From Setophaga petechia (lineage: Eukaryota; Chordata; Aves; Passeriformes; Parulidae): 64,000 bases of DNA. The notes below the pieces were generated by a model. The model worked only from the letters and a program-made list of their open reading frames with translations, made no database searches and was not told the origin of the DNA. The first letter of the stretch is position 1. Every line of letters starts with the position of its first letter. Below, one piece after another: positions 34,101 to 46,829 of the stretch. Both the position numbers and the translations under genes were made by a program. The DNA is taken from assembly GCA_024362935.1 (NCBI GenBank), contig JANCRA010000019.1:1766001-1830000 (forward strand). The letters are read 5' to 3'.

Positions 34101-36169
34101 CTACAGGTTATTTTTGAGGAAACCGTACAGAGAAATGTCACACATTAAAGCAGTATGGAAAATATTTTCAGAACCACAAAGACTGTTAAAAAAACACCTG
34201 AAATGCACACAGCTATGTCAAACTCAGAAGCTCAAAGGCTTTAGATAATATTTAAAAATGAGAAAGAAACAATTAAAAAAATGTGGGACTCTGAATACAC
34301 ATCTGAGAGACACAGTGACCACATTAAATGCTATTTATAAAAGTAGATTCATCCCATGAATGAGCTGGTCAAACTAAAGTTACGCTAAAGAGCCATTTGC
34401 TGTTTTAACTCCCTGATTTATTGTGAGCCCATAATCCATTCTTAATCCATTCTGAGACCAATAAAAATGAGTAAAAGAACCTGAACAAGAAAGCACCAGT
34501 AGGGATTTATGAGTTCAGCCCACAGAACCCACTGCAGTCCTGCAATGGATTTTTGTAGTCCCCACAACATACTGGGGACACTCATAGGGAGAGATTAGAA
34601 CAGATGCTGGGTGATGTAACCCAGAAGAAAAAACAAGCCCACAGGATTAAGTGGAAACACAGTTTCATAACTGCTTTGGAAGAAAAAAATGTTCTCTATC
34701 CAAATAAAAATTATGTATTTTAATAGCTTCTCTGTTCTAGGGAAGACAGAAAATCTCTGTCAAGAGAAACCCCTACATAGTCATGAACAGAGGTGGTTAC
34801 TCTGAACCAATTCTAATCTCTTTTCTCTTATTTAATTATCACATAAAATATTATTATAATTTTAATTTTATTTTAATTATTTAATTACCACATTAATATA
34901 AAATTGCTATTGATATTTAAAAAGACCAGGAACTTGTTTAGATTATTTTCTAATAATTTATATGGCATCCACTCTACATTTCCATCTGAACCGCATCTGC
35001 AAAATAAAAGACCATTTGTGTGCACCTTGTGCACATGTTTTCAAAGGCAATTTCAGTGCATTATGTGAAAAAGAACTCCTGCAGTTCCACAGGTTTCTTA
35101 TGTTGCCAACAGAGCAAAATGTATTGAAAAGAGATGTGAATCATAACTCCCTGGTGAATGACATTCAAACACTGGCACCATTTATGAAATGATGACTGCA
35201 AGTTTCAATACTTTTTTAACCACAGGAACCTGGCCTTTATCGCTTTCATAAATGTGTACTATGTCCTTACCATTAATATTTCACAAAGAGAGATTTTTCA
35301 CTCAAACACACTCATTCTGATTTTGAAGGAAGATGAGGGTTCAACATTTTAGACAGTGACACAAAACTTGAAATATTCAATCAATCAGTCCCAAACCTTC
35401 ATTTTCCTATATTCAAAGAATTTACTGGACAATTCATCAGGGAGAAAACTGATGACTTTTTGTTAACATTTACCATAGCTGAAAACATCCTCCATCTTCG
35501 CTTACGCCTTAATTGAAAAAATGGAGGGTTCAAATGCAGATGGGCTAAGAAAAGGTATGGGTCAAGTAATTAATGACAAGTATGAATTTATGTATGAATT
35601 ACTTTGTATTTATGTATGGAATTACTATGAGTGGAAAACAACAGAATGAGAATTTATGTTTTGTATTTCATGTCAGTTTTCACACTGCATACGTAAAGGT
35701 AAGAGATAAGGGAAAATGCTTAATGTCCAGTAATGCCTTTCTCAGTCAAACAATTTCCAGACTAATTTCGAAACCAGACTTCAAGTTTCATAGGTATAAA
35801 TCAAAGATAGGTGTTAATTGTCTTATAAACTGCAACTTGAAAAAAAGTACAAGTGAGAGAAGTTTGGGTTACCATAATTGTGAAGAAATCTTTTTTTGTC
35901 TGAAGTTATTTGGCAGTGTACATAAACTTGACTAGTTCCACCTCCTTCCTTTGGGGACCACCTGCAGCCTGCATAAAGAACATTAAAAATTAGTATTTCT
36001 CTGGAAAGTCTCAGCCAACAGGAGAAAAGTTTTTAAAAATTGTTAGGGCAGAAGCATCATAGCATAGCTCTGGAAGAAAATCAGGGGGGTTGGTGGTGAT
36101 TCTGGCAATTGGACTGGCGCTATATGTTTTTCTTCTTGCCATTCAAGAGCTGCAGAAACTTTTCACTCA
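31176..36169. other. Non-coding stretch, nothing firmly recognised
   Basis: Five kilobases without a recognised repeat or gene. The 143-codon minus-strand frame at 31914-32345 is cysteine- and serine-rich with hydrophobic patches but has no family signature, no homologous-looking context and no splice signals that I trust. The frames at 32698-33033 and 35573-35935 are lysine- or asparagine-rich products of AT-rich DNA. An A-rich CAAAA tract lies at about 32793-32838. Confidence 0.5.
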
Positions 36170-36605
36170 CCCCAGCCTGAGCAAGATGGGCAGTGGTATC
36201 CTCACATGTACTAGGAGCAGCATTGCCAGAAGGTTGAGGAGGTGAACCTTTCCTTCTGCTCCTGGAGCAAGTTCTTCCTGTTTAGCCTGGAAAATACTGA
36301 GAGAAGAGGATGGAGGTAGACCCTTAGTGGTGCCATGCAATAGGACAGGAGGCAACGGGCAGAAATTGATGCTCAGGAACTTCCACCAGTAAACAAGGAA
36401 GGACTTCTTTGCTGTGCTGCTGACAATGCACTGGAACAGATTGTCCAGAGAGGTTGTGGAATCTCCCTCACTGAAGATATTCAAAAGCTGCCTGGACAAA
36501 ATCCTGAGCACTCTCTATGGGATTCTGCTTGTGTGGGAGGTTGGACCAGATGATCTCCAGTGGTCCCTTCCAACTTTACCTGTTCTGTGGTTCTGAGTAT
36601 TCTGT
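36170..36605 (+). mobile_element. CR1 LINE 3' portion
   Basis: A plus-strand CR1 of the type ending 'ttggaccagatgatctccagtggtcccttccaac'. Visible parts are GTTTAGCCTGGAAAATACTG, ATAGGACAGGAGGCAACGGG, GAACTTCCACCAGTAAACAA, GCACTGGAACAGATTGTCCA and GAGAGGTTGTGGAATCTCCC. The terminal tail decays as GTTCTGTGGTTCTGAGTATTC. The 5' border is uncertain by some tens of bases. Confidence 0.92.
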
Positions 36606-39600
36606 GGCTGTCATATACACAAATCCCTTTAAAATTAAATGTCAGCTAAAAGGCTGACAGGATACTCAAAGCACTTTGACCTGGGATGGGAATTAGGCAA
36701 CTGTCTACCAACTTTTTTCTTAAAGCCTGTCACTAGACTTCCTTTAAACTGTTCTCTTTCCCAAGGTGGTAGTGGAGCTGCAGAGGGGTAAATAAACACA
36801 AAAGGAGCAAGAGCTGCTTTGCTTCTTTATAAAATATGGCACAGACTGGCAGGATAATGAATATGTTATTGTTTCATCAAGATCAACAAAATGTACCTGA
36901 TTTAAAGGGGATGGAGGGAAATAGGGGAAGAATCAGCTTTTTGTAATATTAAGCCCATGAGAGTTTTTCCTTGTAAAAGTCATTTCTTCATTAAAACTGT
37001 AATTGAAATGGGACGTGCTGTTCAACAAGTTCAGTCTTTTTTATATGCCACAGAAATCCCACGACGTGTCTAAAAATTAAATTCATATTAATCACTGACG
37101 TCCTAATCCTCCTGATATAAGATCTATATTCAGGGATATGTTCTCTTCTGAAACACCAGAATCAATTCTGAAAATGAGATTTTAGATTAGCTCTTTAGGT
37201 AGTCTACTCATAGGCTCATCCACATGAAATTTGTTATGTGCTTTCACAGCATCTGGGGATAAAGAGCTTCTCACAGTGCCTGCATTTGTCATACATGGTT
37301 AGAAACCTAAGGTACCATTCATACACTTCACTTTGTAGCTCTTCTAAAAACATCAATCACAATCTGCCACCCTTTCCTACAGTGATTGGACAAGTCACTG
37401 TTCTGAACACAGCATAAACCCCAAGGTCATTTTCCCCTAATTATTTTGGTCTGCTCCAGAAACTTCATAAAAAGTTCATAAAAAGGATTGTGAAAAAGAC
37501 AGGCTTTTAAAAAGAGACATTTTACTATCTGACATCTTTACTTTCTATGCATTGCTCTTTATTTGTTCTTTTGACTGCATTTTACAGCAAAGTGCAGATT
37601 CCAGTAATAAATCTGCATTAGAATTCCATCAAAACTACAATGTTTATGTGTTTCACTATAAGCAGTAAAGGTACCAGAGCTACCTTATTTCCTAATTCCT
37701 TTCTCCTTCAGTCCACGTTCTTTTGAAAGGAATTTTTGATAAGTTTCTCCTTACAATTCACAGTGACAATACAAGTAATAAGAATGTGTAATGTGTGAAA
37801 GGGTCTTTCACTAGGTAATCTACAATACTGGGGGAACATTTCAAATACATGCAAGAGATAGTCAAACCAATGAACGTGGCTTCTTTTCAAAGGAACAAGT
37901 TAGCCAAGTAAAATACAAATCTTTCAATCCATTAAAACCCATGAGGAATACTCTATTGGACAGAAAATTCATAGCATTCCAAACTTCTTAGTCATGTCTT
38001 AAGGTCGAAATAATTCTATCCAAGTTTTACAAAGCAGAAATAGGTATAAGGGCATTTCTGTTGTTTTCATATTTCTTTTCAAAGTAAACTCTTCTGCACT
38101 CTTTGCAGACAAAGAAATGTGAATAATAAGATGAAAATGTACTTCCAAGATTTTTTAGCACCTTCAGTATGGCATTTGCAAAATCTGTATTGTCTTAATC
38201 ACTTTACAGGCTTGCAAAATATACAAAGTTCCATGCTTTCCACAAATGTAGAAAACTAATCAAATACAAAACCACACTGTGCACTGTATGGTTCCAATCT
38301 TGTTTGTAGTTTAAAGGATCAACTTGAACAAATATCAGCCCCATTTTGGCAGGCTTTAGAAGCTAACTCTCTCATGCATCTTTTTGGAAACTTAATAGTG
38401 TGTGGATTTACAGATATTCCAGGTAAACTGCCAATATCTGGGGATAAAGAGATTTTTCTTTGTTAAATATAATAGACACTATGTACAAACACAGTCTCTA
38501 CATCCCTCCAGAGACACATATTAGAGAAAATTTACTTATTCCATAAAACTGAGGGTTTTTTAATAAATTGCAAAGTACTTTTTATACATTTTGTTCTTCA
38601 GCTGCCTTTAGCTTATTCTAAAAAATATAATTTATTATTAGGAGGTCTTTACCTGAATGCAATGAATCTTTGAGCTGAAGATAGAACTGGAACCTCAGAT
38701 GCTAAAAAAACACAAAAAAAGCCTCAAATCAACAAACAAAATATCCCCAAACAAAATACCACTAGCCAAATTAATTTCTTTTTTTTTTACTGAAAATCGT
38801 GGTTACATTCTTCCATTTTAAATCATCTCTCAAAAACAGTGGCTAGAAATTTTCAGGAGATCTATTTGTTTGCATAAGAGGTAGTACATTCTGAACAGAG
38901 TGTCTCATTCATATTCCTACCATCAAAAAATCTTTTCTTTTGTGCTTGCACAGTCCTGTACTATTGTTTCTGGGTGGCCTCTCTAAAATGAAAACTGAAA
39001 GATACACAGGACAGAAAAAAATAGATCTGATTGTCAGTGATTTCAGAGAGGCATGGTGGACATTTAAAGTCAAAAACTTTTATACCAGCAAAAAGCCATC
39101 TTTTACCCCATGCATTAAAGAACAATGCAGCAATGTCGGTTGATTCCAGGCCAAAAAAATCCAAGATAGCAGTCCATTAAACTGTGAATTTCCTTCTCCC
39201 CACATAGATAGGCTAATTTATCCTGAATTTCTGAGAATTTATACTCTGTCTTTCTACCCTCCTTTTCCATTTACATCACCATGAATACTTAGCACCTCCA
39301 CTGCAGGGTGTCAGTGGGTATAAGAGCAGAAGGTAAGCATAACAAAGAAGAAGGAACTGAGTTAAAGAGAATGCCAGAGCTTTATTGAGGGACTAGCAAT
39401 CCATCTTGCTTCACAAACCACAGCCAGGGGTAGATATTTTTCTCTTGGAATTACATGTGTATGTGTCTGAAATAACTCACTCGAAACCTGCTCCCCCTGA
39501 ACTAATCTTAATTGGAAAAGGGCATTTTTCAGACTGCTGCCACACCAACAGAATCCCTCTTGATTCAGGCTGCCTTTGCCATGTCTTCCTCTGTATTTCA

Positions 39601-40548
39601 GTTTTGTCTGTGGAAGAGTCTTCGTAAAAGAAACTCATTCAAGCACACACTTAAGTTTTCACACCCTCTTAAACTATAATGGGAAAGCTTAAAATTAAGC
39701 TCTAAAGGTCAGATTTTCAAAGAAATCAATACAAGTTAGGCATCTCACCTTATTAAGCATTATTTGAAAATTCCATCTGTGCATTTTGGTAGCTAATTTT
39801 TTATCTGTGAGGATCTAGACCTAATTATTTTCCTGCTCATGGATGACCTCAAAATGTCTAGTGGTTAATTGTTTTCCTGATTTAGGGCATGAACATTGTG
39901 ACCCCTACATGATACTGAAACATTCTAGCAGAGTTAAGGACACTTTTGTGGATTTATGATGCTTAAAACATAAATGTCAAATCTATTACAGAGATCTAGG
40001 GGCTGCAAAGAGGGTAAATAGTCATAGTTCCTTCAGTTGTGGTAGAAAGGAATTGATTTTCATGAGTTGAAGGTCTGATTCAAATCCTTTAAAGCTGAAT
40101 TAGTTATCATTGTATTTGCTAGCTGTGAGAATGTCACACTACTGGCTATACAACTGCAGCACATCTCGACATTTAGCTTTTGCCAGAAGTGTTGCTATTA
40201 AAAAATATACATGCATGGTAGACCTGCTTCCCTGATGACGGGCTCATGAGAAATAAGATATTCTGAAGGCAGAGGAAGGAATGTGAGGGACATCAACAAT
40301 GATCATTTCACAAGGAAGAGAAGCAACTGAGTTAAAATAGCCTCCAAGCAAACATTAAAAAAAAAGTATTAATTATTATTTGTTGTGGAGAGGGAATATC
40401 AATTCAACTCACTATAATATAGCTGTTACACTTTTTGCACAAGGAATTTTGTGTGATGGCTTTGCGCAGATATGCAAATACAAAAAGGTCCCCAGGCTGT
40501 CTGTAGGCAGCTCTGAATTCTGTTGCAAGTGCTTGGTTTGTTCCTAAG
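36606..40548. other. Non-coding stretch, nothing recognised
   Basis: AT-rich sequence without a recognised gene, RNA or dispersed repeat. CAAA-rich simple sequence lies at 38704-38762. Frames of up to 73 codons have no features. Confidence 0.55.
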
Positions 40549-40554
40549 ATGTGA
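40549..40554. repeat. Target-site duplication ATGTGA, left copy
   Basis: ATGTGA directly before the LTR terminus TGTGACGG; repeated exactly at 40947-40952. Confidence 0.9.
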
Positions 40555-40946
40555 TGTGACGGTGGTCACAGGGGTTTTTAGAGGAAGGAAGAGACAAGGA
40601 ATCTTGATTCCATTATCAGAAGGCTTGATTTATTATCTTATGATACATTATAACATTATAACTGTACTACATAGGAATAGAAAGAAAAGGAGCTTCTTCA
40701 GAAGCTGGCTAAGCTAAGAATAGAATAGAAAGAATAATAACAAAGGTCTGTCTCTCGGCAGAGAGCGATAGCAGCTCCACTGTAAGTGGTCAGTAAATCC
40801 AAACATCTACAGAAGACCAACCACAGGTGGACCTGTTGCATTCCACAGCAGCAGATAATAATTGTTTACATTCGTTACTGAGCTTCTTCTCAGCTCCAGT
40901 AGGAAAAATCCTAAGAAAAGATTTTTCACAAAAGACGTCAGCGACA
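40555..40946 (-). mobile_element. Solo LTR with 6-bp duplication, songbird type
   Basis: A 392-bp LTR from TGTGACGGTGGTCACAGGGG to AAAGACGTCAGCGACA, flanked by ATGTGA on both sides. It resembles an abundant short LTR that I remember from passerine genomes (phrases TTTTTAGAGGAAGGAAGAGA, AAGGCTTGATTTATTATCTT, GGTCTGTCTCTCGGCAGAGA, CCTGTTGCATTCCACAGCAG). The polyadenylation signal AATAAA reads on the minus strand (plus coordinates 40629-40634), which sets the orientation. The 6-bp duplication suggests an ERVK-type integrase. No viral genes flank it. The 93-codon frame at 40790-41071 is incidental. Confidence 0.9.
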
Positions 40947-40952
40947 ATGTGA
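40947..40952. repeat. Target-site duplication ATGTGA, right copy
   Basis: Exact copy of 40549-40554 after the GACA terminus. Confidence 0.9.
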
Positions 40953-41916
40953 CATTGTCCTCTCCTCATTCCCTCCCCTCTTGGGAAGAAGCAGTCTGAG
41001 TTTTCAGGACACTTATGCATCTGCACAGTTTGAGAGGAACCTGATTCTTCAAACCCATGAGCTGAGAGCATCCAGTAAGCTATGCAGTAGGTAGGTGAAC
41101 ATTGCGTGAAATCGGGAGACTTTTTTTAAAAAAAAAAGTTATGTTGCCCTACTTGGTATAAATAAATGTACATCCCTGGGAATCCAAGAAGTACATGTTA
41201 CCACCAAAAGCCTTTGCACTGGTGATCATGTCCAAAACAAACAAAAAAAAGGCAGGGGAACTTGCCAACTGAAGCTGTTGAGATCTAATAAGGTAACTGA
41301 ATCCCTAAAGGATGTACAGATCTTAGTTCTATACCACCTATCCATATCTTTAGAAAATTAAGAGGTCATGGAAGCAGAGGTTGACCCTCAATCATCCAGC
41401 CTCTTCTGGCAGAGACCTGGCCCAGTGCTGTGGAACAAGCCCTTAAAAACCTCCTCCATCCCTAGGCTGTCTCTGAAGAACACAGCCAGTAAGTTGTTCA
41501 TCCCTGCATGCTTATCCAATGCTTCATTTGCACCACTTGGTTCAAAGGCTGCCACTGCCATCCTTAGAAGGGGAGTGACCTTCAGCATTCTGCCCCTCCC
41601 CAACCTCAGAAAGTCATACAGGACCACTCAGGGTAGTTACTTTGAGAATGCTAACTTTTCTTTACAATCTGTTCTCTCGTAAGTCTTTCATATGCAAAGT
41701 TTTTAAAAATTTAACCAAACCTTATTTTTCTCTTCTTCCTACGACAACAGTGACTGCACAATTGAACACTTTTTTGGTGGGTTACAGTTTTAATTTTGAG
41801 AAACTGTGTGACAATTAATGTCAATAAAAAAGAAAAAAAAACCACTAGCACATTTATATAATTATGAACAAATAATAACAGAGAAGGTTTAAAGAATCAG
41901 TAATGCAGCTGAATAG
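40953..41916. other. Non-coding stretch between two solo LTRs
   Basis: No gene recognised. The piece 41360-41640 is less AT-rich and carries frames of 104 codons (plus) and 79 codons (minus) without known motifs. Confidence 0.5.
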
Positions 41917-41922
41917 GGTGAA
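41917..41922. repeat. Target-site duplication GGTGAA, left copy
   Basis: GGTGAA directly before TGTCGGG, repeated exactly at 42566-42571. Confidence 0.93.
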
Positions 41923-42565
41923 TGTCGGGTTCAGGACATCCCTTTGGCTGTCCTGAGCAGCCAAGACCCTTGCCGGGGGGCTCAGAGACCCTGGCACAGA
42001 GCCCAAAATGCCTCTGTGAGTTTGATTTGGCCCGTGGAGCAAATACCAACCTTCTATGAAGATAGCAAGCCACAAGAGTTTAAGTAGAATATTAGTGAAA
42101 TTATCACAGGGTGAATTATGTATTTTAGGATTACTGTACAGGGGGGTTATATCTCTGTACAGGGGGGTTATGGAGACAAGATGGAGGAATTGGGGCGTGC
42201 CTCATGCTTCTTCTTTTCTCTTCTTGTCTTCCATCTTCTGCTGTGTTGTTGGCACTTAGAGATTGGTTTAGAGTAGAAGCTCACTGTCTAGCATAGGTGA
42301 TGGGTATTGGGGAGTAATTGTAAATATTGTACACGTAGTTTTTAGTATAAAGACACAACACCGCCCTGGGGGCAGGCAGAGTGCCTGTGGCTGCCCTGCT
42401 GAGCAGATCTCTGCTGGGCAGAAAGAAAATTTTATAGATAAGAACTAATAAACGACCTTGAGACCGAAAGATGAAGAGCTCTGACTCCTTCTTTAAGCGC
42501 CGGGCTGGGAAAAGAGACTTTGGAATTCTTCTCGGGGTCACTCTGACAAACTAATGATCCCGACA
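41923..42565 (+). mobile_element. Solo ERVK-like LTR, sister of 10630-11221
   Basis: A 643-bp LTR with inverted termini TGTCGGG...CCCGACA, flanked by the perfect 6-bp repeat GGTGAA. The TATA-like element TATAAAG is at 42346-42352 and AATAAA at 42447-42452, both on plus. It has the same family layout and many shared phrases as the nested LTR at 10630-11221 (CCATCTTCTGCTGTG, GATTGGTTTAGAGTAGA, CTTGAGA near the poly(A) signal). It is longer partly because of a tandem duplication at 42134-42171. Its cleaner termini fit a younger copy. No internal retroviral sequence is present. Confidence 0.94.
42134..42171 (+). repeat. Tandem duplication inside the LTR
   Basis: CTGTACAGGGGGGTTAT occurs at 42134-42150 and again at 42155-42171, a 21-bp period, each with a run of six G. 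The sister LTR at 10630 has only a single, degenerate G run here. Confidence 0.95.
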
Positions 42566-42571
42566 GGTGAA
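42566..42571. repeat. Target-site duplication GGTGAA, right copy
   Basis: Exact copy of 41917-41922. Confidence 0.93.
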
Positions 42572-45500
42572 TAATATATTTAGACATCAAAAAGAATTAT
42601 CTAAATGTTCAAGATATTCTGCAGACCCAGTATAAAAGATACAAATGTGAATTCCCCTCTAACATTCTCTAGCTAAGATAATAGAATAGTAATCAAGAAT
42701 ATGAACCTTGTTGGATCTACTGGTATACTGGAAATACAAAATTACCACATGAAATCATGAGATAAAGCATGTGAAAAGTCTTAGCAGTTCCTGTCTTCTG
42801 TTTACAAACTTCTTACAGCTTTGTCAAACTTCTCAAGCTCCATCAAAATGAAAATTAATGGAAATCTCCGCTTTTCGTTTTGAAAGAAGTTGCCACAAAA
42901 AGCTCCAAACCATGACTTACAAACCAGAAGGCAAATGGTGCTTCTCCAAATATATCATTAAGTATGAAAAACAGAGACTTCTTTAAGATCCTTTTTCCAA
43001 GAAGAGGAAAGAAGAGGTCATTTCTTCATAATGATTCTTACAGGGTTTGAAATTAGAAGGGCTGCCTAAAGTCAGCAAAACAGCGAAGGAAATATGCCCA
43101 GTATTGCAGGACTTTAATGGAAGCATTCATACATTGCTTCTCTTTCCCTAGAAAATCATATGAATGAGAGCAGTAGAAACAAGATTTGGGCAGCTGAGTC
43201 ATTTTCCAGGCTAGACTGATCCCATGGTTCAGCCTTTATGCTTTCTTTATTTATTTTTTTTAAGATTGTTCAACAGGTCCATTAAAACTGTTTGCTTCAA
43301 GGGAATATTCTCATTGGCTTGCAAGAAACTAAGGATTTACATGAAAAAAGAGTCACAAAAGCATTCTGATCTGAATGCTGAACATGCCTATAGTTGTTCC
43401 AGGTATTAATATTTTAGGATTATTTTTCCAAGTAAAGCATTAATTAATTAGTTCCTTGTCAAGGCTTTTGATGATCATATAATGGTGATACATCTGTTTC
43501 CAGCTAATGCAGTAGGACATTTTTAGTCTCTAGTAGAAGGGTCTAGAGTTTGTGAGGGCTTTCTTCCCTATTTCTCTTCCTCAGTGTGCAGCCAGGTGAT
43601 TGATAGGACAGACTGAGCTGCTAAAAGGATGCATTTTCCTGGGTCATCTAAGCAGCATCACTATTAGCATAATGGGGCCGGCCCAGTGCTTTGGCATAAA
43701 GATGAGTCGTGTTTAGTTTTGGAAAACATGCAAGAAAAGTACTAATAATGCCATGCAGAAACACATTATGTGATTTTTATGAATCACACCTAACAACTTA
43801 TTGTGAGTTTGTACCAGATGGATTTCTGATTAGGTTTCAGCTAATTTAGGAACCTCTCTACGCTAAGAGATGTCCATTTAAAGCCTGATGAAATATACAT
43901 GGGATGATCAAGTGCCAGGTGATACCAACAGCACTTGCAATTTGTCAAGTATTTCAGGTGACTCAGAAGCAAGACCTTTACAGAAAGTGCCTTCTTTCTG
44001 CCTAAGAAATTTTACACTACTTTTCCGTTTTACCAGCTTTCCTGTTGGTGGTACAGTTAATCAGAGATAAATTCCTAAAATATGACCCGAGAGGTGTCTG
44101 TTGTCTTCCCCACAGAAGGATAAAATCTTTTCAGTAAAGGGACTCAGTACAGATTGCGGATGGATAGATAAGCAACACCATCTTTATTCCAAGAAAAATT
44201 GATGCAGCATGAAAAAAATCAAATAAGTCATCCATTTTAAGTTGGTGGTGTCCTTTCAAAGCACAGTACCAAACCAGCTTAACAGCCTTTAAAAATTACT
44301 GCATTCTCCCAGAGTTTCCACATGGCATTTGCAAGACCATTTACCAGTTTTCTAATAGTAGCAAATTTAGTGGCTTTTTTTTTTGCCTTCTTGCCTCACA
44401 CTATAAAAAACTTTCTATTTTTAACTCTGGATAATTTCTCTTCTAGTCTGTTTTTTCATATGCACTCCTATTTTAATCTATTACTCTGATACTTTCTAAA
44501 TTACTATTAAATCCCAATATGCAATTCACATACTTCTAAGTAAATTACTTGCCTTAAAAATACAGATTTCCCTTGGTGCTTCAGCACAGGAGCATATCGA
44601 ATGCATAAAGATGACAAAGAACTCCAGTGCCCAAATTACCAGACTACAGGTGATATGCACAGCATTAAAAGCCTTGAATTTGTAGTTATATTTTATTCTG
44701 AATAGAGGAATAAAAACTGGCTGGCATCATCAAGCCTGAGAGTTATTGTGAGCATGAAGTGAGTTTTGAAACCTTGAGATAGAGGGTTTCCACAATTCCA
44801 TTAAACTAGGGAATTGAGTCAAAGATGTGCCCATTACTACTGCACTGATACAACAAAATGAAATATGGAGCTATTTCCACATATCTCTGCCATGATGAAT
44901 GACAATATAAGCACAAATGTACCTAGAAAAACACAAAATGTTGGAGTTATATACTGGATAGGAGTTACGGGAAAACTCTGATTCTTTTAGATAAGAAGTT
45001 TAAAAAATAAGAAAGGGGGAAATAATTATTCACCAGAGTGTTCTTAATAAATTCCAAGAGATAGCAGATTGAAGCTGAAGATGTGTATTACTCTACAAAG
45101 TCTCATAGTACAGATAAAGAAATCTGAGAGAAATTGCAATAAGTCATTGACTTAACTATTTCACTTCCAAACTGGAATTGGTTTAGCATTCTCAATATAC
45201 CAAACAATGTCCTATTAAAACTTAGATATTACATTTATTCAGGGGACTGGTTATGCAGATTAATGTTGATTGGTTTAAGAACAGAAAAAATGGCACAAAA
45301 GCTCAAGTTAATTTAATGTTAAACATGAAAAATTGAGCTCTCTAAGGGAAATGAGCTTTTAAAGAAAGAGATTTCTCCTCAGGCATAAGCTTGGCCATAT
45401 TGCAAGCAATATCGTATTAAGATTGCATTTATGATATTAAAAAAAAATCTAAAGCAATTTGAATTTAATTTGAAACATAAGAAATAAAGCCCGTCACATT

Positions 45501-46829
45501 ACTATTCATTGATTCATTGATTTTAATGCCTGAAGAAAAATTTCCAATCGCTTGTACTAACATCACAGGACACAGAACTGCGCACAATAATTTCTGCATC
45601 AAGTTTGCAATTTATAATAGAGCATTATAGGTATTATTTTGTATAAATCTGTTTTATTCTATGTCTTCAAAAAGGACCTCTAAAATTCTCAAATGATGAA
45701 GCTGTATTCCAAATTATAAATGTGATCCTATTATTATTATTATTATTCATGCAGTGCTCAGAGGGCTGGGCTGAGTTCATGGTCTTGACAGTGGTCAGCA
45801 CAGTGCAAATATGCTACATAAAACCGTTTTTCAAATAAATTGAAATTTATTTGAACTTATTGCTCAAAGGGAAGACTGGTATCCAGTGACAGACAAAATA
45901 GAGGCATATGATTTACCTGATGCTCAGAGGCAGAACTAGAGACTTGCTCCTTTGTCCTAGCTATAGAATTACACATGAAGCAGCGTCATCTTCTCCCAAA
46001 TGTTACCCATCTTTTCTTCAATTTATTGACTCTTCAGGGCTTCTCTCCATGTGTGAATGTTTATTGCCATTAATTTTAATCTCTCCCAAAAATTGCTGTT
46101 GTGGTTCTACTTTTTTTAAAGAATAATAAAAACATCAAAAATCTGAAAACTATGGGCAGTCTGAAATGGCAGACTAGACAAATGTATCCTTTGAGGTACA
46201 TTTCTGAGAGGCCCAGCCTCTTTTATTAACACTGCTTGGTAAGTCTGTTCCAATGCTGACAGAGGAGTGCGGTGTGGCACTTTTTGTGCCTTCATCAGAT
46301 TTGTGGTTGTATCTATTACAATATTGCTATTGCAGACGTAGCTGCCAAACGAGCTATACTGGTTTTCTTCTTGCCCTCACCCTTATTGCTCAGCCTATTT
46401 CACACTATCTTTGACCAAGATGTTCAAAATCTTGAATATCACACATTCACTTCATGAATCAGTCAGCCTGAACCAGCCTACAACAGTTGTCTCAACAAGA
46501 AATAGCTCAGCCTAAATCGTATTTTTATAACAAAAAAATCATTAATAAGTCATTATATACACTGAGCAAGAAATAAAGGGAGAGAAGAATAATTACATTT
46601 GTTTCAATTATTCATATTTATATGACATGAAAAGACTGTGCACTGCTGAAACATAATAAGGCCTGACAAAAGACAGCCTAGTGCACAAGCAGAACTTTCC
46701 AATCAGGACAGTACATCCAGGTCTCCCTGTTGGCTACAGACACAAATTATGTCACTTTTGTTTCTGTACATCTGTGACAACTGCCACCATGTACATATAT
46801 ACGTGGTTCCCCCTGGAGCTGTGTGTTTG
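42572..46829. other. Non-coding stretch, possible conserved element near 43.7 kb
   Basis: No gene or dispersed repeat recognised. The piece 43615-43875 is dense in homeodomain/POU-like words (ATTAGCATAAT at 43663-43673, CTAATTTAGG near 43841) and holds GGCCGGCC at 43676-43683 in otherwise AT-rich DNA, so it is a candidate regulatory element by appearance only. A TTA run of six units lies at about 45729-45747. Confidence 0.5.

Noticed and set aside
35573..35935. 120-codon plus-strand frame
   Set aside because: No motif, AT-rich composition, no splice or promoter context; within chance expectation for 64 kb in six frames.
37248..38454. 16-bp identical phrase ATCTGGGGATAAAGAG seen near 37252 and 38438
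   Set aside because: One such match is near chance expectation and the flanks do not align.
9433..42571. Full-length endogenous retrovirus between LTR pairs
   Set aside because: No gag, pol or env-like text lies between any of the LTRs. Each LTR has its own matching target-site duplication or belongs to a different family, so they are solo LTRs.
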